A stretch of DNA of 64,000 nucleotides from CAWICD01 sp052267165 (GCA_052267165.1 JBKQHO010000051.1:124001-188000); one strand, 5' to 3'; counted from the stretch's first letter, positions 1 to 7,680 are shown. Made by a program: numbers and translations. Notes: generated by a model not told the origin, from the sequence alone.

Positions 1-2
1 AG

Positions 3-371
3 GCCTATCGCAAACGCCTGCGCTTTCGCGCCGCGCAAGGCACGGGCGCGCTGTACTGCGGGCACCACGGGCCGCACCTCGTCGCGTTCGACCTGCCGCG
101 CGACGAGCCGCCGCCGTTCTTGCCGCGCACGCTCGGGCTCTATCCCGTCGACGCGCCGGGCGACGCGCTCGCCTTCCTTCGGCTCCATCGCTTGCCGCTC
201 GAAGCGTTCGCGACCGACGACGATCCGGCTCCGGAACTGCGCGACGCGGCACTGGCCGCCGGGGCCTCGCGTCTGACCCTGCTCGGCCGCTTGCAAGATC
301 CGCCGCTGGGCGGCGAACACGGCGGCGCCGGGCGGATTCTGCCCTTCGTCCGCGCTATCTACCGTTCGTGA
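3..371 (+). CDS. acyl-CoA reductase (LuxC-like), 3' part only
   Basis: The frame is open from the window edge to the TGA at 369-371, so about 122 C-terminal residues are visible and the start is outside. The tail reads GASRLTLLGRLQDPPLGGEH, which resembles the end of LuxC-type acyl-CoA reductases (a glycine-arginine-glutamine-proline pattern followed by H-x-G). Such enzymes reduce acyl-CoA or acyl-protein thioesters to aldehydes with NADPH. The stop overlaps the GTG of the aminotransferase (GTGA), so the two are translationally coupled; an aldehyde product would be a logical substrate for that transaminase. The assignment rests on a short C-terminal fragment without the catalytic cysteine, so confidence is moderate. 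Confidence 0.5.
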   Translation, partial: AYRKRLRFRAAQGTGALYCGHHGPHLVAFDLPRDEPPPFLPRTLGLYPVDAPGDALAFLRLHRLPLEAFATDDDPAPELRDAALAAGASRLTLLGRLQDPPLGGEHGGAGRILPFVRAIYRS

Positions 372-1675
372 GCGACGAGTTCGAAGCGACTCTCACCGAG
401 ATCCCCGGCCCGCGCTCGCGCGAGCTGGCCGCCGCGCTCGCAGCGCGGGAGACGCGCGGCGTCACCTTCGTTTCGCGTGACGTTCCGGTCTTCTGGGAGC
501 GCGCGCTCGGCTCGACCGTGACCGACGTCGACGGAAACCGCTATCTCGACCTGACCGCGGCCTTCGGCGTCGCGGTCGCCGGGCACAGCAATCCCGCGGT
601 CGCGCGCGCCATCGCGCAACAAGCCGAGCGGCTTGCCCACGGCATGGGCGACGTGCACCCGAGCGAGGTGAAGGTGAAGCTGCTCGAAAAGCTCGCCGCG
701 CTCGCGCCTGTCGACGACGGCAAAGTCTTCCTCTGCTCGAGCGGCGCCGAGAGCGTCGAGTTTGCACTCAAGACGGCGCTGCTCGCGACCGGCGAGCCGA
801 ATGTGCTCGCCTTCGCCGGCGCCTATCACGGTTTGTCGTACGGCACGCTCGAGGTCGGCGGCATACCGAAGTTCCGCAAACCCTGGCAGAAGCAGCTGCG
901 CGACGCGACGACGTTCGTGCGCTTCCCCGACATGCGCGAGCCCGCCGGGTCCCAGCGCGCTCTCGAAGCCGTCGCCCGCGCGCTCAAGAAGGACCGTTCG
1001 CTCGGCGCCGTGCTGGTCGAGCCGATCCAAGGGCGTGCCGGCGTCATCATTCCACCCGACGGCTTTCTGAGCGATCTGCGCCGGCTGTGCGACGAGCGCG
1101 ACACGCTCTTGATCATCGACGAGATCTATACCGGATTCGGCCGGACCGGCACGCTGTTCGCCAGCGACTTCGAAGCCGTGCGCCCCGACATCGTGTGCCT
1201 GGGCAAGGCGCTGGCGGGCGGCTTCCCGATCTCGGCGACGGTGGTGCGCGGCAGCGTCGCCGATGCCTGGGAACCGTCGCGCGGCGAGGCGCTGCACACT
1301 TCGACCTATCTGGGCAATCCGATGGGCTGCGCGGCGGCGCTGGCGAATTTGGCCGAGATCGAACGACTCGACTTGCCGCACGTAGCGCGCGAGCGCGCGC
1401 CGCTCATCGCCGAGCGACTCGCGGCGATCCGCCTGCGCTCGACCGAGATCGTCGACTTTCGCGGACGCGGAATGATGTGGGGCGTCGAGTTTCGCGACGG
1501 CGCGGCGGCCCACGCGTGCGTCGTGCGCGCGCTGCAAGCCGGGCTCATCCTGCTGCAGTCGGGCTTGCGCGGCGAAACGATTGCGCTCACGCCGCCGCTG
1601 ACGACCTCCGGCGGTCAGCTCGAACGCGCGCTCGAGCTCTTGGAGCGGGCCGTGCAGGGGAGTGTGTACGCATGA
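368..1675 (+). CDS. class III PLP-dependent aminotransferase
   Basis: 435 residues, the normal length for fold-type I class III (omega/ornithine/GABA-type) transaminases, which move an amino group between an amino donor and an aldehyde or ketone on PLP. Family landmarks are clear: CSSGAESVEFALK (phosphate-binding loop) near residue 125, AYHGLSYGT, LLIIDEIYTGFGRTG with the cofactor-contacting Asp, and CLGKALAGGFPISA carrying the Schiff-base lysine. The GTG start overlaps the stop of the LuxC-like gene by 4 bases, and its own stop overlaps the next gene by ATGA. The exact substrate cannot be read; the neighbours suggest amination of an aldehyde made by the acyl-CoA reductase. Confidence 0.85.
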   Translation: MSDEFEATLTEIPGPRSRELAAALAARETRGVTFVSRDVPVFWERALGSTVTDVDGNRYLDLTAAFGVAVAGHSNPAVARAIAQQAERLAHGMGDVHPSEVKVKLLEKLAALAPVDDGKVFLCSSGAESVEFALKTALLATGEPNVLAFAGAYHGLSYGTLEVGGIPKFRKPWQKQLRDATTFVRFPDMREPAGSQRALEAVARALKKDRSLGAVLVEPIQGRAGVIIPPDGFLSDLRRLCDERDTLLIIDEIYTGFGRTGTLFASDFEAVRPDIVCLGKALAGGFPISATVVRGSVADAWEPSRGEALHTSTYLGNPMGCAAALANLAEIERLDLPHVARERAPLIAERLAAIRLRSTEIVDFRGRGMMWGVEFRDGAAAHACVVRALQAGLILLQSGLRGETIALTPPLTTSGGQLERALELLERAVQGSVYA

Positions 1676-2709
1676 ACGTCATTCGAGTCGGCGTCGTCGG
1701 TTCGAGCTTCGGCGCAACGGTGCACGTTCCGGCCTATCGCGCGCAAGGGCGCTTCGAGGTCGTAGCGCTGGCCTCACCTCGACGCGCGGGCGATATCGCG
1801 CGGGAACGGCGCATCCCGCAATCGTTCACGAGCGTCGAAGCGATGCTCGACGGCGTCGAGCTCGACGTCGTCTCGATCGCTGCGCCGCCCTTCGCTCACA
1901 AGGTGGCGGTGCTGGCGAGTTTGGCGCGCGGGAAGCACGTGCTCTGCGAAAAGCCGTTCGGCCTCAACGTCGCCGAGGCGGAAGACATGCTCGCGGCCGC
2001 CGAGCGCGCCGGCACCGTCTGCGCGCTCGCGCACGAGTTCCGGTATCTTTCGAGCAACCTGGCGTTGCGCGAGCTCGTCGCCAACGCGCATCTCGGTCCG
2101 CTGCGCGCGCTCGAAGTCGCCTTCATGACGACGTTCCTACGCGCCGACAGTACGCGTTCGCGCTCGTGGTGGTTCGAGCGCGTCCGCGGCGGCGGCCTGA
2201 CCGGCGCCTACTTTTCGCACGTCGTCGACCTGGCGAGCTGGCTCGCCGGCCGAGCGCCGCTCGAGGCGCGCGGCTTCGAGCGAACCGCGAACCCGGAGCG
2301 CCGCGACGAGCAGGGCGACTTCACCAGCGACGTCGCCGACGGCGCCTTCGCCCAGATCGACTACGGGGAGGGTCTGATCGCGACGCTCGCCGCCGACGCA
2401 ACGCGCGCCGTCGAGTCTGCGCTGGTCGCGGTCCACGGCGAAGCGCGGACCGCCGTCGCCAGCGGCAAGAGCGTCGTGGAGAGCACGACCTTCGTGGTCG
2501 ACGCCGACGAAACGTCGGAGCTCGAGCTCGCTCCGCAGCCGCACGCCAATCTCGCGGCGGCGCATCCCAACCTGCCGGCCTTCACCACGCTGCTCGACGA
2601 GTTCGCCAACGCGCTCGAGGGCAAACCCGCAATGCTCCCGACGTTTGCCGACGGCCTCGCCACGCAGCGCGTGCTCGCGGCGGTGGGCTATTCGGTCACG
2701 GAAGACTGA
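1672..2709 (+). CDS. Gfo/Idh/MocA-family oxidoreductase
   Basis: 345 residues. The N-terminal Rossmann fold begins MNVIRVGVVGSSFGATVHVP, followed by the family hallmark CEKPFGLN (E-K-P, lysine catalytic) near residue 90 and GGGLTGAYFSHVVD near residue 180. These enzymes use NAD(P) to oxidise or reduce hydroxyl/keto groups of sugars, inositols and related compounds. The ATG at 1672 was chosen because it forms an ATGA overlap with the aminotransferase stop and starts exactly at the dinucleotide fold. It is the last gene of the visible operon, which with an acyl-CoA reductase and a transaminase looks like a small biosynthetic pathway; the product is unknown. Confidence 0.85.
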   Translation: MNVIRVGVVGSSFGATVHVPAYRAQGRFEVVALASPRRAGDIARERRIPQSFTSVEAMLDGVELDVVSIAAPPFAHKVAVLASLARGKHVLCEKPFGLNVAEAEDMLAAAERAGTVCALAHEFRYLSSNLALRELVANAHLGPLRALEVAFMTTFLRADSTRSRSWWFERVRGGGLTGAYFSHVVDLASWLAGRAPLEARGFERTANPERRDEQGDFTSDVADGAFAQIDYGEGLIATLAADATRAVESALVAVHGEARTAVASGKSVVESTTFVVDADETSELELAPQPHANLAAAHPNLPAFTTLLDEFANALEGKPAMLPTFADGLATQRVLAAVGYSVTED

Positions 2710-2892
2710 AGCAGTATCCTCGCCGCGCTGCTCGAGCCCGTCGAGGCCTCCGTCGCGAGCTCTATAGGCTTCGCTCAGTTTCCCCGACACGCCACGGGCG
2801 GTCGAAGCTGCTTGCACGCTGATGCTGCAGGCCGCAGTTGGGTGGCGCCGACTAAATTCGCCTGCGGCCGTTCTTTCTAAATCCAAATCTGA

Positions 2893-3951
2893 ACGATCCC
2901 CCGATTCCACGCTTGCGAGCAAGCATCCCGACTCTATTCGTGCACGACTGGCAATACGATCAACAATGGCACGCTTGCGACTCAGGTTCAATACATCGCC
3001 ACGGGCACGTCCTACACCGTCCCGAGCAACTGGAATAGCGCCGACAACACGATCGAAGCGATTGGCGGCGGCGGCGGTGGCGACGGCGAACAATATACAC
3101 TCGGGGCGGGGGCTGGTGGTGGCGGCGGCGGATACTCGAAGAGTTCTAACGTCACGCTTATCCCAACCAATACCGTTACGATGTCAGTCGGCATCGGTGG
3201 CGGCGGCGGGAGCGGTAGTGGCGCTGGGGCTGGTGGCGCTGCTTGGTTTTGTAATTCCGCTTCAAACTGCACGATGAGTGCCGGTACTGCGGTAATCGTT
3301 AGTGCAAACGGAGGCACCGGAGGGACGGTAAGCCCGACCGGTGGTGCTGGTGGCCTCAATAACGGCGTTGGAACGACGCGGTATTCCGGTGGAGCCGGTG
3401 GGGGAGGTTCCAGTTTGCGCTACGGCGCTGGCGGCGGTGGTGGCGCGGCAGGCCTCAATGCTGGCGGTGCCGCGGGCGGTACCTCGACTGCCACCGACGG
3501 CACGACCGGCGCTGGCCTCGATGGCGGTGGCGGTGGCGGCGGAAACGACGGGGGTACCGCTGGTGCTGCTACCGCCCTTACGGACATTGGTGGCGCGGGC
3601 GGTAACAATATTAGTGGCACCGGGGGCGGCGCTTCCGTCCCGGCTTCCACGGTTGGGAACAACGGCACGAGCGGCGGTGGCGGGTCGGGCGGCGGCGGAA
3701 GAACAGCGGCGGAGCCTCCAAACGCCGCGGCGGGCGGCAACGGTGGCCAGGGAATTGAGTATGGGGTCGGAGGCTCGGGTGGTGGCGGCGGCGGAGGCGG
3801 CGGGACGGGCACAGGTGCCACCGCTGGCAACGGTGGTGGCGGCGCTATATACGGCGGTGGTGGCGGTGGCGGCGGTTTCACCAGGGCTACCGGGACCTCG
3901 TCTGGTGGCAGCGGCGGCTGGGGCCTCATCGTCATTACGTACTTGCCGTAA
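2893..3951 (+). pseudogene. glycine-rich protein gene lacking a recognisable start
   Basis: One frame is open from just after a TGA at 2890-2892 to the TAA ending at 3951. It encodes a segment like TSYTVPSNWNSADNTIEAIG followed by about 270 residues dominated by poly-Gly/Ala blocks and a closing GGWGLIVITYLP. This architecture (TYTVP entry, glycine-rich body, L-I-V-I-T-Y end) is seen in secreted or tail-fibre-type glycine-rich proteins. No ATG, GTG or TTG occurs before ATG 3181, which would cut off the conserved entry segment. The gene is therefore 5'-truncated, frameshifted or uses a rare start. Codon use is less GC-biased than neighbours, suggesting acquisition. If expressed from 3181 it would be 256 residues. 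Confidence 0.55.
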
Positions 3952-4194
3952 GCAACGTCGAACTCTCGCGGCGTACGTCGTCCTCGTCGCGGGCACTTAC
4001 ACGCTGCCCGGTCCAAGGCTCTACGACCGCAGCCCAAGCCAGGCTCTTACTACGATCGCTGCCCGGGCGAGGGCCAGCTCGCGCGTACTGGAGCCCGACT
4101 TTATCAGGGTGGTCGACGGCTGCAGTCGGAAGGCGAGATGGCATTTCTTGGCATCGATGTTGCGAAGACCGAACTTCCGTGCGCTGTTTGGTGA
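3952..4194 (+). mobile_element. 5' remnant of an IS110-type insertion sequence
   Basis: ATG 4138 opens 18 codons reading MAFLGIDVAKTELPCAVW before a TGA at 4192-4194. The G-I-D-V-A-K-x-x-L block is the N terminus of IS110-family DEDD transposases, with the first catalytic Asp. Nothing of the remaining roughly 300-400 residues follows; repeat DNA begins right after. The approximately 185 bases upstream have no gene and occupy the place where IS110 elements carry their non-coding left end, which in active relatives encodes a bridge RNA. The left limit of the remnant is not defined by the sequence; 3952 is simply the end of the preceding frame. Confidence 0.5.
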
Positions 4195-4215
4195 TGAGGG
4201 AGATCAGCCCAGAGG

Positions 4216-4244
4216 GTGACATGCTCTTCGACAAGCGCAGGGTA
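4216..4244. repeat. dispersed repeat copy (degenerate)
   Basis: The stretch contains CTTCGACAAGCGCAGGGTAA, a degenerate copy of the CCCTTCGACAGGCTCAGGG repeat seen many times in this window. It lies immediately 3' of the IS110 stub. Confidence 0.5.
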
Positions 4245-4305
4245 ACGGCGTTTTGGCGACGCGCCGCGTTGACAAACCCAACGCGTTAGGTTAGGATAAG
4301 AATCG

Positions 4306-4539
4306 GTGCCGCGACTGGCCGTCGGCGAGTTCGTCCTTCATGTCTACCTCCTTGACCACGCGCCGGCACACGTTCATGTCGTCCATGCAACCGCTGAAAT
4401 CGGAGTATCTCCGATCGACTTTGCGCTCTCGCGTGTTCGCGGAAGAATGACCGCCGGGATTGAACGCCGGCCGATTGGTGCCGTGCGCGATAAGCATGTT
4501 GAACTGCTCGCCATGTGGGAGGCTTCACAGAAGCGATGA
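4306..4539 (+). CDS. DUF4160 family protein
   Basis: 77 residues from a GTG start with an AGGA about nine bases upstream. The pattern FVLHVYLLDHAPAHVHV, with histidines after a D-H-x-P-x-H-x-H motif, and the ending LLAMWE match DUF4160, whose typical form has an early hydrophobic strand, D-H-x-P-P-H-F-H and a terminal L-x-x-W-x. DUF4160 proteins are small, of unknown function, and very often sit directly before a DUF2442 gene as here (ATGA overlap). The pair behaves like a mobile two-gene module and has been suspected to be toxin-antitoxin-like, but that is not established. Confidence 0.7.
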   Translation: MPRLAVGEFVLHVYLLDHAPAHVHVVHATAEIGVSPIDFALSRVRGRMTAGIERRPIGAVRDKHVELLAMWEASQKR

Positions 4540-4910
4540 GCACTGATTGGCTGCGCGCGCAGAACGCGAGCGTCAACCGTCGAAAGGGCGTACTCACGAT
4601 CACGATGGTCGGGGACATCGTTGTTGTGCTTCCGCTCTCGCGAATCAACGCGGTGTTTCCCAACGCTCTGCCGGTCGACGATCCGCGCATCAAAGACGTT
4701 CGCGTTGAGGACAACGGCGCAACGATCGAGTGGCCCAGCCTCGAAATCGACTTTTCGGTCGCCGAAATGCTGCCTGAATTCTTGGGGATCGTTACGGCCA
4801 GAGCCGTTGCTCGCAAGGCCGGTCAGACGAAATCGAAGGCGCGCGCAACGGCGGCCCGCGCGAACGGCACAAAAGGCGGGCGCCCGCGCAAAACCGTCGC
4901 CGTCGGCTAA
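4536..4910 (+). CDS. DUF2442 family protein with basic GRPRK tail
   Basis: 124 residues from ATG 4536, chosen because it overlaps the DUF4160 stop as ATGA; a GTG at 4515 in the same frame would add seven residues. The core contains VVVLPLSRINAVF and ATIEWPSLEIDFSVAEML, the W-P-x-L-x-x-D-x-S-V signature of DUF2442. The C terminus is a lysine/arginine/alanine-rich linker ending KGGRPRKTVAVG, an AT-hook-like GRPRK, suggesting nucleic-acid contact. Together with the upstream DUF4160 gene it forms a two-gene unit inside a toxin-antitoxin-rich island. Function unknown. Confidence 0.7.
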   Translation: MSTDWLRAQNASVNRRKGVLTITMVGDIVVVLPLSRINAVFPNALPVDDPRIKDVRVEDNGATIEWPSLEIDFSVAEMLPEFLGIVTARAVARKAGQTKSKARATAARANGTKGGRPRKTVAVG

Positions 4911-5318
4911 ACCACCCTTCGACAATCGTGACATGCCCCTCGTGTCATCCTGAGCCTGTCGAAGGGTGAACTCCTCGAAGGGTGAGCCCCGTTCGCTGTG
5001 ATCCTGTGAGGTGGAAATAGGCGGGGCTTTGATGTCATCTGAGCGGAGCGAGCGAAGCGAGCGCAGTCGAAGGACGCGCTTCGCTAAGCTCGGCGCGACG
5101 CGCCTTCCGGGTCGACGTGCCTCTCGTGTTCGCGGCGACAGTCATCTTGACCGACCGTCGGTCAGGGTAATTGTCACCGACCACTCGTGTCACCCTGAGC
5201 CCATGCTTGTCACCCTGAGCCTGTCGAAGGGCGGGGCAATCGACTTACGGAGCCGGTCCCGATATGACTGCGACCCTCGCGTACAAGCAAAAGCGCGCTT
5301 GGCGGCGAGGGCGCGCCA
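4911..5318. repeat. gene-free repeat cluster
   Basis: No plausible gene. Copies of the dispersed repeat occur at about 4941-4970 (CATCCTGAGCCTGTCGAAGG) and 5208-5233 (CACCCTGAGCCTGTCGAAGG), with partial copies near 4913-4933, 4973-4988 and 5190-5206. The DNA between them is low-complexity and rich in GAGCGAGCGAAGCGAG-like tracts (5041-5066). Confidence 0.6.
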
Positions 5319-5720
5319 TTAGATCACGTTGACGCCAACTTGCGAGGCGGCTTTTTTCAGCACGCGGTCTTGCGTGGCGAGTGGGAGACCTCGTCGTAAC
5401 GAAACCTCGAGATAAAGCGAATCGTAGGCGGACAGGCCGGTATCGCGCGTCAAGTGCAGTAGGCGAAGCGGGGAGGGGGCCATTGGATCGTGTTCGATGG
5501 GGAGCGTGTCCAAGAAGTCGAGGAAATTCTCGGCGTCGCTACGCTCCAATCGACGTCGCCGCTCCCCGACGGTGAGGCCGTTCACGATCTCGAACTGCCA
5601 TATGCGAGGAACGACCGCGCCATCGCGGGACGTCTTGCGCAAGATACGCAACGCCCATTCGCTCTGCTCATCCGTGTAGCACCAAGCTAACGTCACGGAC
5701 GCATCGAGCACGAGGGTCAC
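5319..5720 (-). CDS. vapC: VapC-type PIN-domain ribonuclease toxin
   Basis: 133 residues. A PIN domain begins MTLVLDASVTLAWCYTDEQ, giving the first conserved Asp; EIVNGL supplies the conserved Glu; LSAYDSLYLEVSLRRGLPLA carries the third acid; and ATQDRVL the last Asp. VapC toxins cut specific RNAs, commonly initiator tRNA or rRNA, when freed from VapB. The GTG start overlaps the stop of the upstream antitoxin gene by GTGA, the classic VapBC layout. All catalytic acids are visible, so it is probably active. The gene is flanked by dispersed repeats, consistent with a mobile module. Confidence 0.9.
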   Translation of the reverse strand: MTLVLDASVTLAWCYTDEQSEWALRILRKTSRDGAVVPRIWQFEIVNGLTVGERRRRLERSDAENFLDFLDTLPIEHDPMAPSPLRLLHLTRDTGLSAYDSLYLEVSLRRGLPLATQDRVLKKAASQVGVNVI

Positions 5721-5983
5721 CGCCGGCGCCCCTCGTCAATCATTTCGCGAATCGAGAGTCCGCCCGTCGTCAGCTTCCGGCGCTTTGAGTACGCGAGCCA
5801 AGCGTCGACGCTACGTTGCGGTGCGGCCGTCGCGCGGCTTCCAGCCGCCGGGACGATCCGCGCGATCGGATGGCCGCGCCGGGTCACCGTGATCTCTGCG
5901 CCAGCCTCGACTTCGGCGAGCAGACGTGATAGGTGCGTCTTTGCTTCAAAAGATCCGACGATACGACTAGTCTGTTTTGGCAC
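5717..5983 (-). CDS. vapB: VapB antitoxin, Phd/YefM type
   Basis: 88 residues. The N-terminal Phd/YefM DNA-binding fold is recognisable: EAKTHLSRLLAEVEAG then ITVTRRGHPIARIVP. The C-terminal tail (about residues 50-88) would wrap the toxin. It lies upstream of and overlaps vapC, so it is expressed first and likely represses its own promoter in the 5984-6010 region. Phd-type antitoxin with PIN-toxin is a common combination. Confidence 0.9.
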   Translation of the reverse strand: MPKQTSRIVGSFEAKTHLSRLLAEVEAGAEITVTRRGHPIARIVPAAGSRATAAPQRSVDAWLAYSKRRKLTTGGLSIREMIDEGRRR

Positions 5984-6206
5984 GACCTAGTCTACGAGCC
6001 GCCTTCAAATCCTCCCTGCTCAGGCACAGGAACTGAGCCCTCCCCATGTCACCCTTTTAGCACGTCGCAGGGTGAGCCCGTCGCGCCTCGACAGGCTCAC
6101 AGCGTGGCACGCCTTCCATGTCGACGTGCCCTCGTATCACCCTGAGCCCGTCGAAGGGTTGTCGGCAGCTCGGATCGTCGTGATTGCCACGCATGAAGCC
6201 CTATGA
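5984..6206. repeat. intergenic DNA with dispersed repeats
   Basis: Copies or half-copies of the repeat lie at about 6064-6096 and 6136-6160 (CACCCTGAGCCCGTCGAAGG). The end next to 5984 should also hold the vapBC promoter, since vapB starts there on the minus strand. No gene seen. Confidence 0.5.
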
Positions 6207-6352
6207 GTGTGCATGGTCCGATGCGTAGACGGCAGTCTCTACGTGGGCGTCACCTCGGAGTTGCATGCCGCATTGCGAAGGACAACCTCGGGCTTCATCC
6301 TGGGACGTACACGTACGCGCGGCGCCCCGTCTCGCTCGCGACGGCGTGCTAG
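6207..6352 (+). pseudogene. GIY-YIG endonuclease fragment, frameshifted
   Basis: The first frame reads MVRCVDGSLYVGVTSELHA, the GIY-YIG core of UPF0213/YhbQ-like small nucleases (canonical form: M-x-R-C-x-D-G-S-x-Y-x-G-x-T). Near 6270 the homology moves to another frame, NLGLHPGTYTYARRPVSLA, matching the following A-x-R-R-P-V block, then stops at TAG 6350-6352. The gene is therefore broken by a frameshift and truncated to its first half. Its 3' end overlaps, in antisense, the end of the HigB remnant. Confidence 0.6.
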
Positions 6353-6559
6353 CACCCGATGTAGACTTCTTTTGGAAAGCGTGGAGCGCATAGACCACGT
6401 CGCCTATTTTGGTCGTGCACATCGTACGGTAGGTGCGATCGTGCAAATAATCGTCCACGACGATCTCGATGACGTCTCGCAGATTCCCCTTCATCAGCTT
6501 TGCGTCCGGATGAGTGAGCTCGACCTGAGAGAGCTGGAAACAGAGAGCACCGTCTCAAG
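6335..6559 (-). pseudogene. HigB/RelE-like toxin remnant
   Basis: On the minus strand, after an upstream TGA, the frame reads VELTHPDAKLMKG, VIEIVVDDYLHDRTYRTMCT, GDVVYALHAFQKKSTSGAST. These are the middle and C-terminal blocks of phage Gp49-like HigB toxins (H-P-x-A-K-x-x-K-G, T-Y-R-x-x-Y, V-L-H-x-F-Q-K-K-S). The first roughly 30 residues are missing and the C-terminal helix is replaced by DNA antisense to the GIY-YIG fragment. Unlike a normal higBA pair, it points away from the HigA-like gene that starts at 6576. Confidence 0.6.
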
Positions 6560-6575
6560 GCAGCGAGAAGGCATT

Positions 6576-6920
6576 ATGAGGAGAATTACGGCGAAAAGAA
6601 GTGATGAATCGGTGACGCGTGGCAGCGGTAACGTGTTTGCTGATATCGGGCTGGACCAGCCAGAAGGGGCTCTAGCGAAGGCGCGGATCGTAGAGACGAT
6701 TGCCGATCTGATTGCACGCAAAGAACTCAGCCAACAGGAAGCCGGGAAGCTCGTGAGCCTGACCCAGCCTCAGATATCTCGGTTGATGCGCGGAGATACG
6801 CGAGAGTTTTCTTACGAGCGCCTCATGCGAGTCCTAACAGCATTGGGCCAAGACGTCGAAATAACGATCCGAGCGACGAATGCACCGAACAAATACGGCA
6901 GGGTACTCGTTCGCAAGTGA
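6576..6920 (+). CDS. higA: HigA-like XRE-family antitoxin/regulator
   Basis: 114 residues from ATG 6576, preceded by GAGAAGG at about -8. A helix-turn-helix of the HigA2/XRE type covers about residues 42-98: ADLIARKELSQQEAGKLVSL, TQPQISRLMRGDTREFS, then LMRVLTALGQDVEITIR, which is typical for antitoxins paired with Gp49-like HigB toxins. The neighbouring toxin is only a divergently oriented remnant, so this is an orphan antitoxin, possibly retained as a regulator or as an anti-addiction copy. An in-frame extension upstream belongs to the antisense fragments and is not part of the gene. Confidence 0.8.
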   Translation: MRRITAKRSDESVTRGSGNVFADIGLDQPEGALAKARIVETIADLIARKELSQQEAGKLVSLTQPQISRLMRGDTREFSYERLMRVLTALGQDVEITIRATNAPNKYGRVLVRK

Positions 6921-6921
6921 G

Positions 6922-6975
6922 GCGACCCTTCGACAAGCTCACAAGCTATTCGACAAGCGCAGGGTGACAGTGAGA
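6922..6975. repeat. dispersed repeat copies
   Basis: Two tandem partial copies: CCCTTCGACAAGCTCA directly after the higA stop and TTCGACAAGCGCAGGGTGAC further on. Confidence 0.55.
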
Positions 6976-7050
6976 CGGCATCCCGGCGTCAGCCGGCCCG
7001 TGAGGACATTCCGGCGGGAAGACGGCTGCACCGCGGCTAACCTTGCCGCA

Positions 7051-7269
7051 ATGCCTGGGAACGAGGAGATTCTCGCCGCGCTGATCGACTTCCGCGATTT
7101 CGTCGCGGAGAAATTCGAGCAGACGGCCACGAAGGCCGAACTGCGTGAGCTGAAAGCGGATGTGTCCGAGCTCCGGACCGAGGTCCGAGCCGGCTTCGAC
7201 CGCGTCGATCGACGCTTGGAGCGCCTCGAGTCCCGGGTCGAAGACCTCGGGACGCGAGTGAAATCGTAA
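7051..7269 (+). CDS. small coiled-coil protein
   Basis: 72 residues from ATG 7051. Nearly the whole chain is predicted heptad repeat: FEQTATKAELRELKADVSEL, then FDRVDRRLERLESRVEDLG. Similar short charged coiled-coil ORFs are common and often annotated only as hypothetical. It starts with MPGNEEILAALIDFRDFVAE. No clear ribosome-binding site. It lies between repeat copies in the accessory island. Function unknown; it could be an accessory or adaptor of a lost neighbour. Confidence 0.5.
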   Translation: MPGNEEILAALIDFRDFVAEKFEQTATKAELRELKADVSELRTEVRAGFDRVDRRLERLESRVEDLGTRVKS

Positions 7270-7599
7270 GGGTCGAAGCAACGGGCGAACGACGTACCCA
7301 AAGCCGCTCGGCGCCACTCGGACAGTGCGACGTAAACCGCACGAATCGAGCGTTGTGCTGGCGGTGACGCTCGCTATCGCCCTCGACGCGCCACGGCGCA
7401 ACAGCTGCGCCGGCCGACCCTTCGGCAGGCTCAGGGTGACTCGGTTGGAGCTCAGCGTGACACGGGAGCCAATGAAGCTACTCTGCAAGATGTCCGTCAC
7501 CCGGGCGTAAAGATTCGACGCTACACTCCGGGAGGTGATTCACTGCGACACGTGTCGCCGCGGGCACGCCTCCGACCGGCAAGCCGCCGCGAAGCCAAA
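7270..7599. repeat. gene-free stretch with a dispersed repeat
   Basis: A repeat copy lies at about 7416-7440 (CCCTTCGGCAGGCTCAGGG). I see no gene in the rest. Confidence 0.5.
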
Positions 7600-7680
7600 A
7601 TGATCGTTAGATATACGCGGTATGCCTTAAGCCGAATGGAAATACGACGCCTCGCGAAGGTGGAGGTCGAAGCACAGATT
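7600..7680 (+). pseudogene. DUF4258-like fragment
   Basis: From ATG 7600 the frame reads MIVRYTRYALSRMEIRRLAK, then VEVEAQIE. This matches the start of DUF4258 proteins (Y-T-x-H-A-x-x-R-M-x-x-R-x-I-x-x-x-x-V-x-x-x-I), small proteins often found with antitoxin-like partners. Only about 27 residues remain before homology changes to a PIN domain. The conserved His is replaced by Tyr. Confidence 0.4.

Noticed and set aside
359..1537. Long minus-strand open frame of about 390 codons
   Set aside because: It is antisense to the aminotransferase gene, is arginine-rich and shows no family motif; typical shadow frame in GC-rich DNA.
3420..4037. Minus-strand proline-rich 205-codon frame
   Set aside because: It is the antisense of the glycine-rich coding frame (GGC/GGT read as GCC/ACC-type codons in the complement), so the proline richness is an artefact.
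5041..5066. GAGCGAGCGAAGCGAGCG tract as a possible CRISPR or tandem repeat
   Set aside because: Only a few short imperfect units, no spacers, no array structure.
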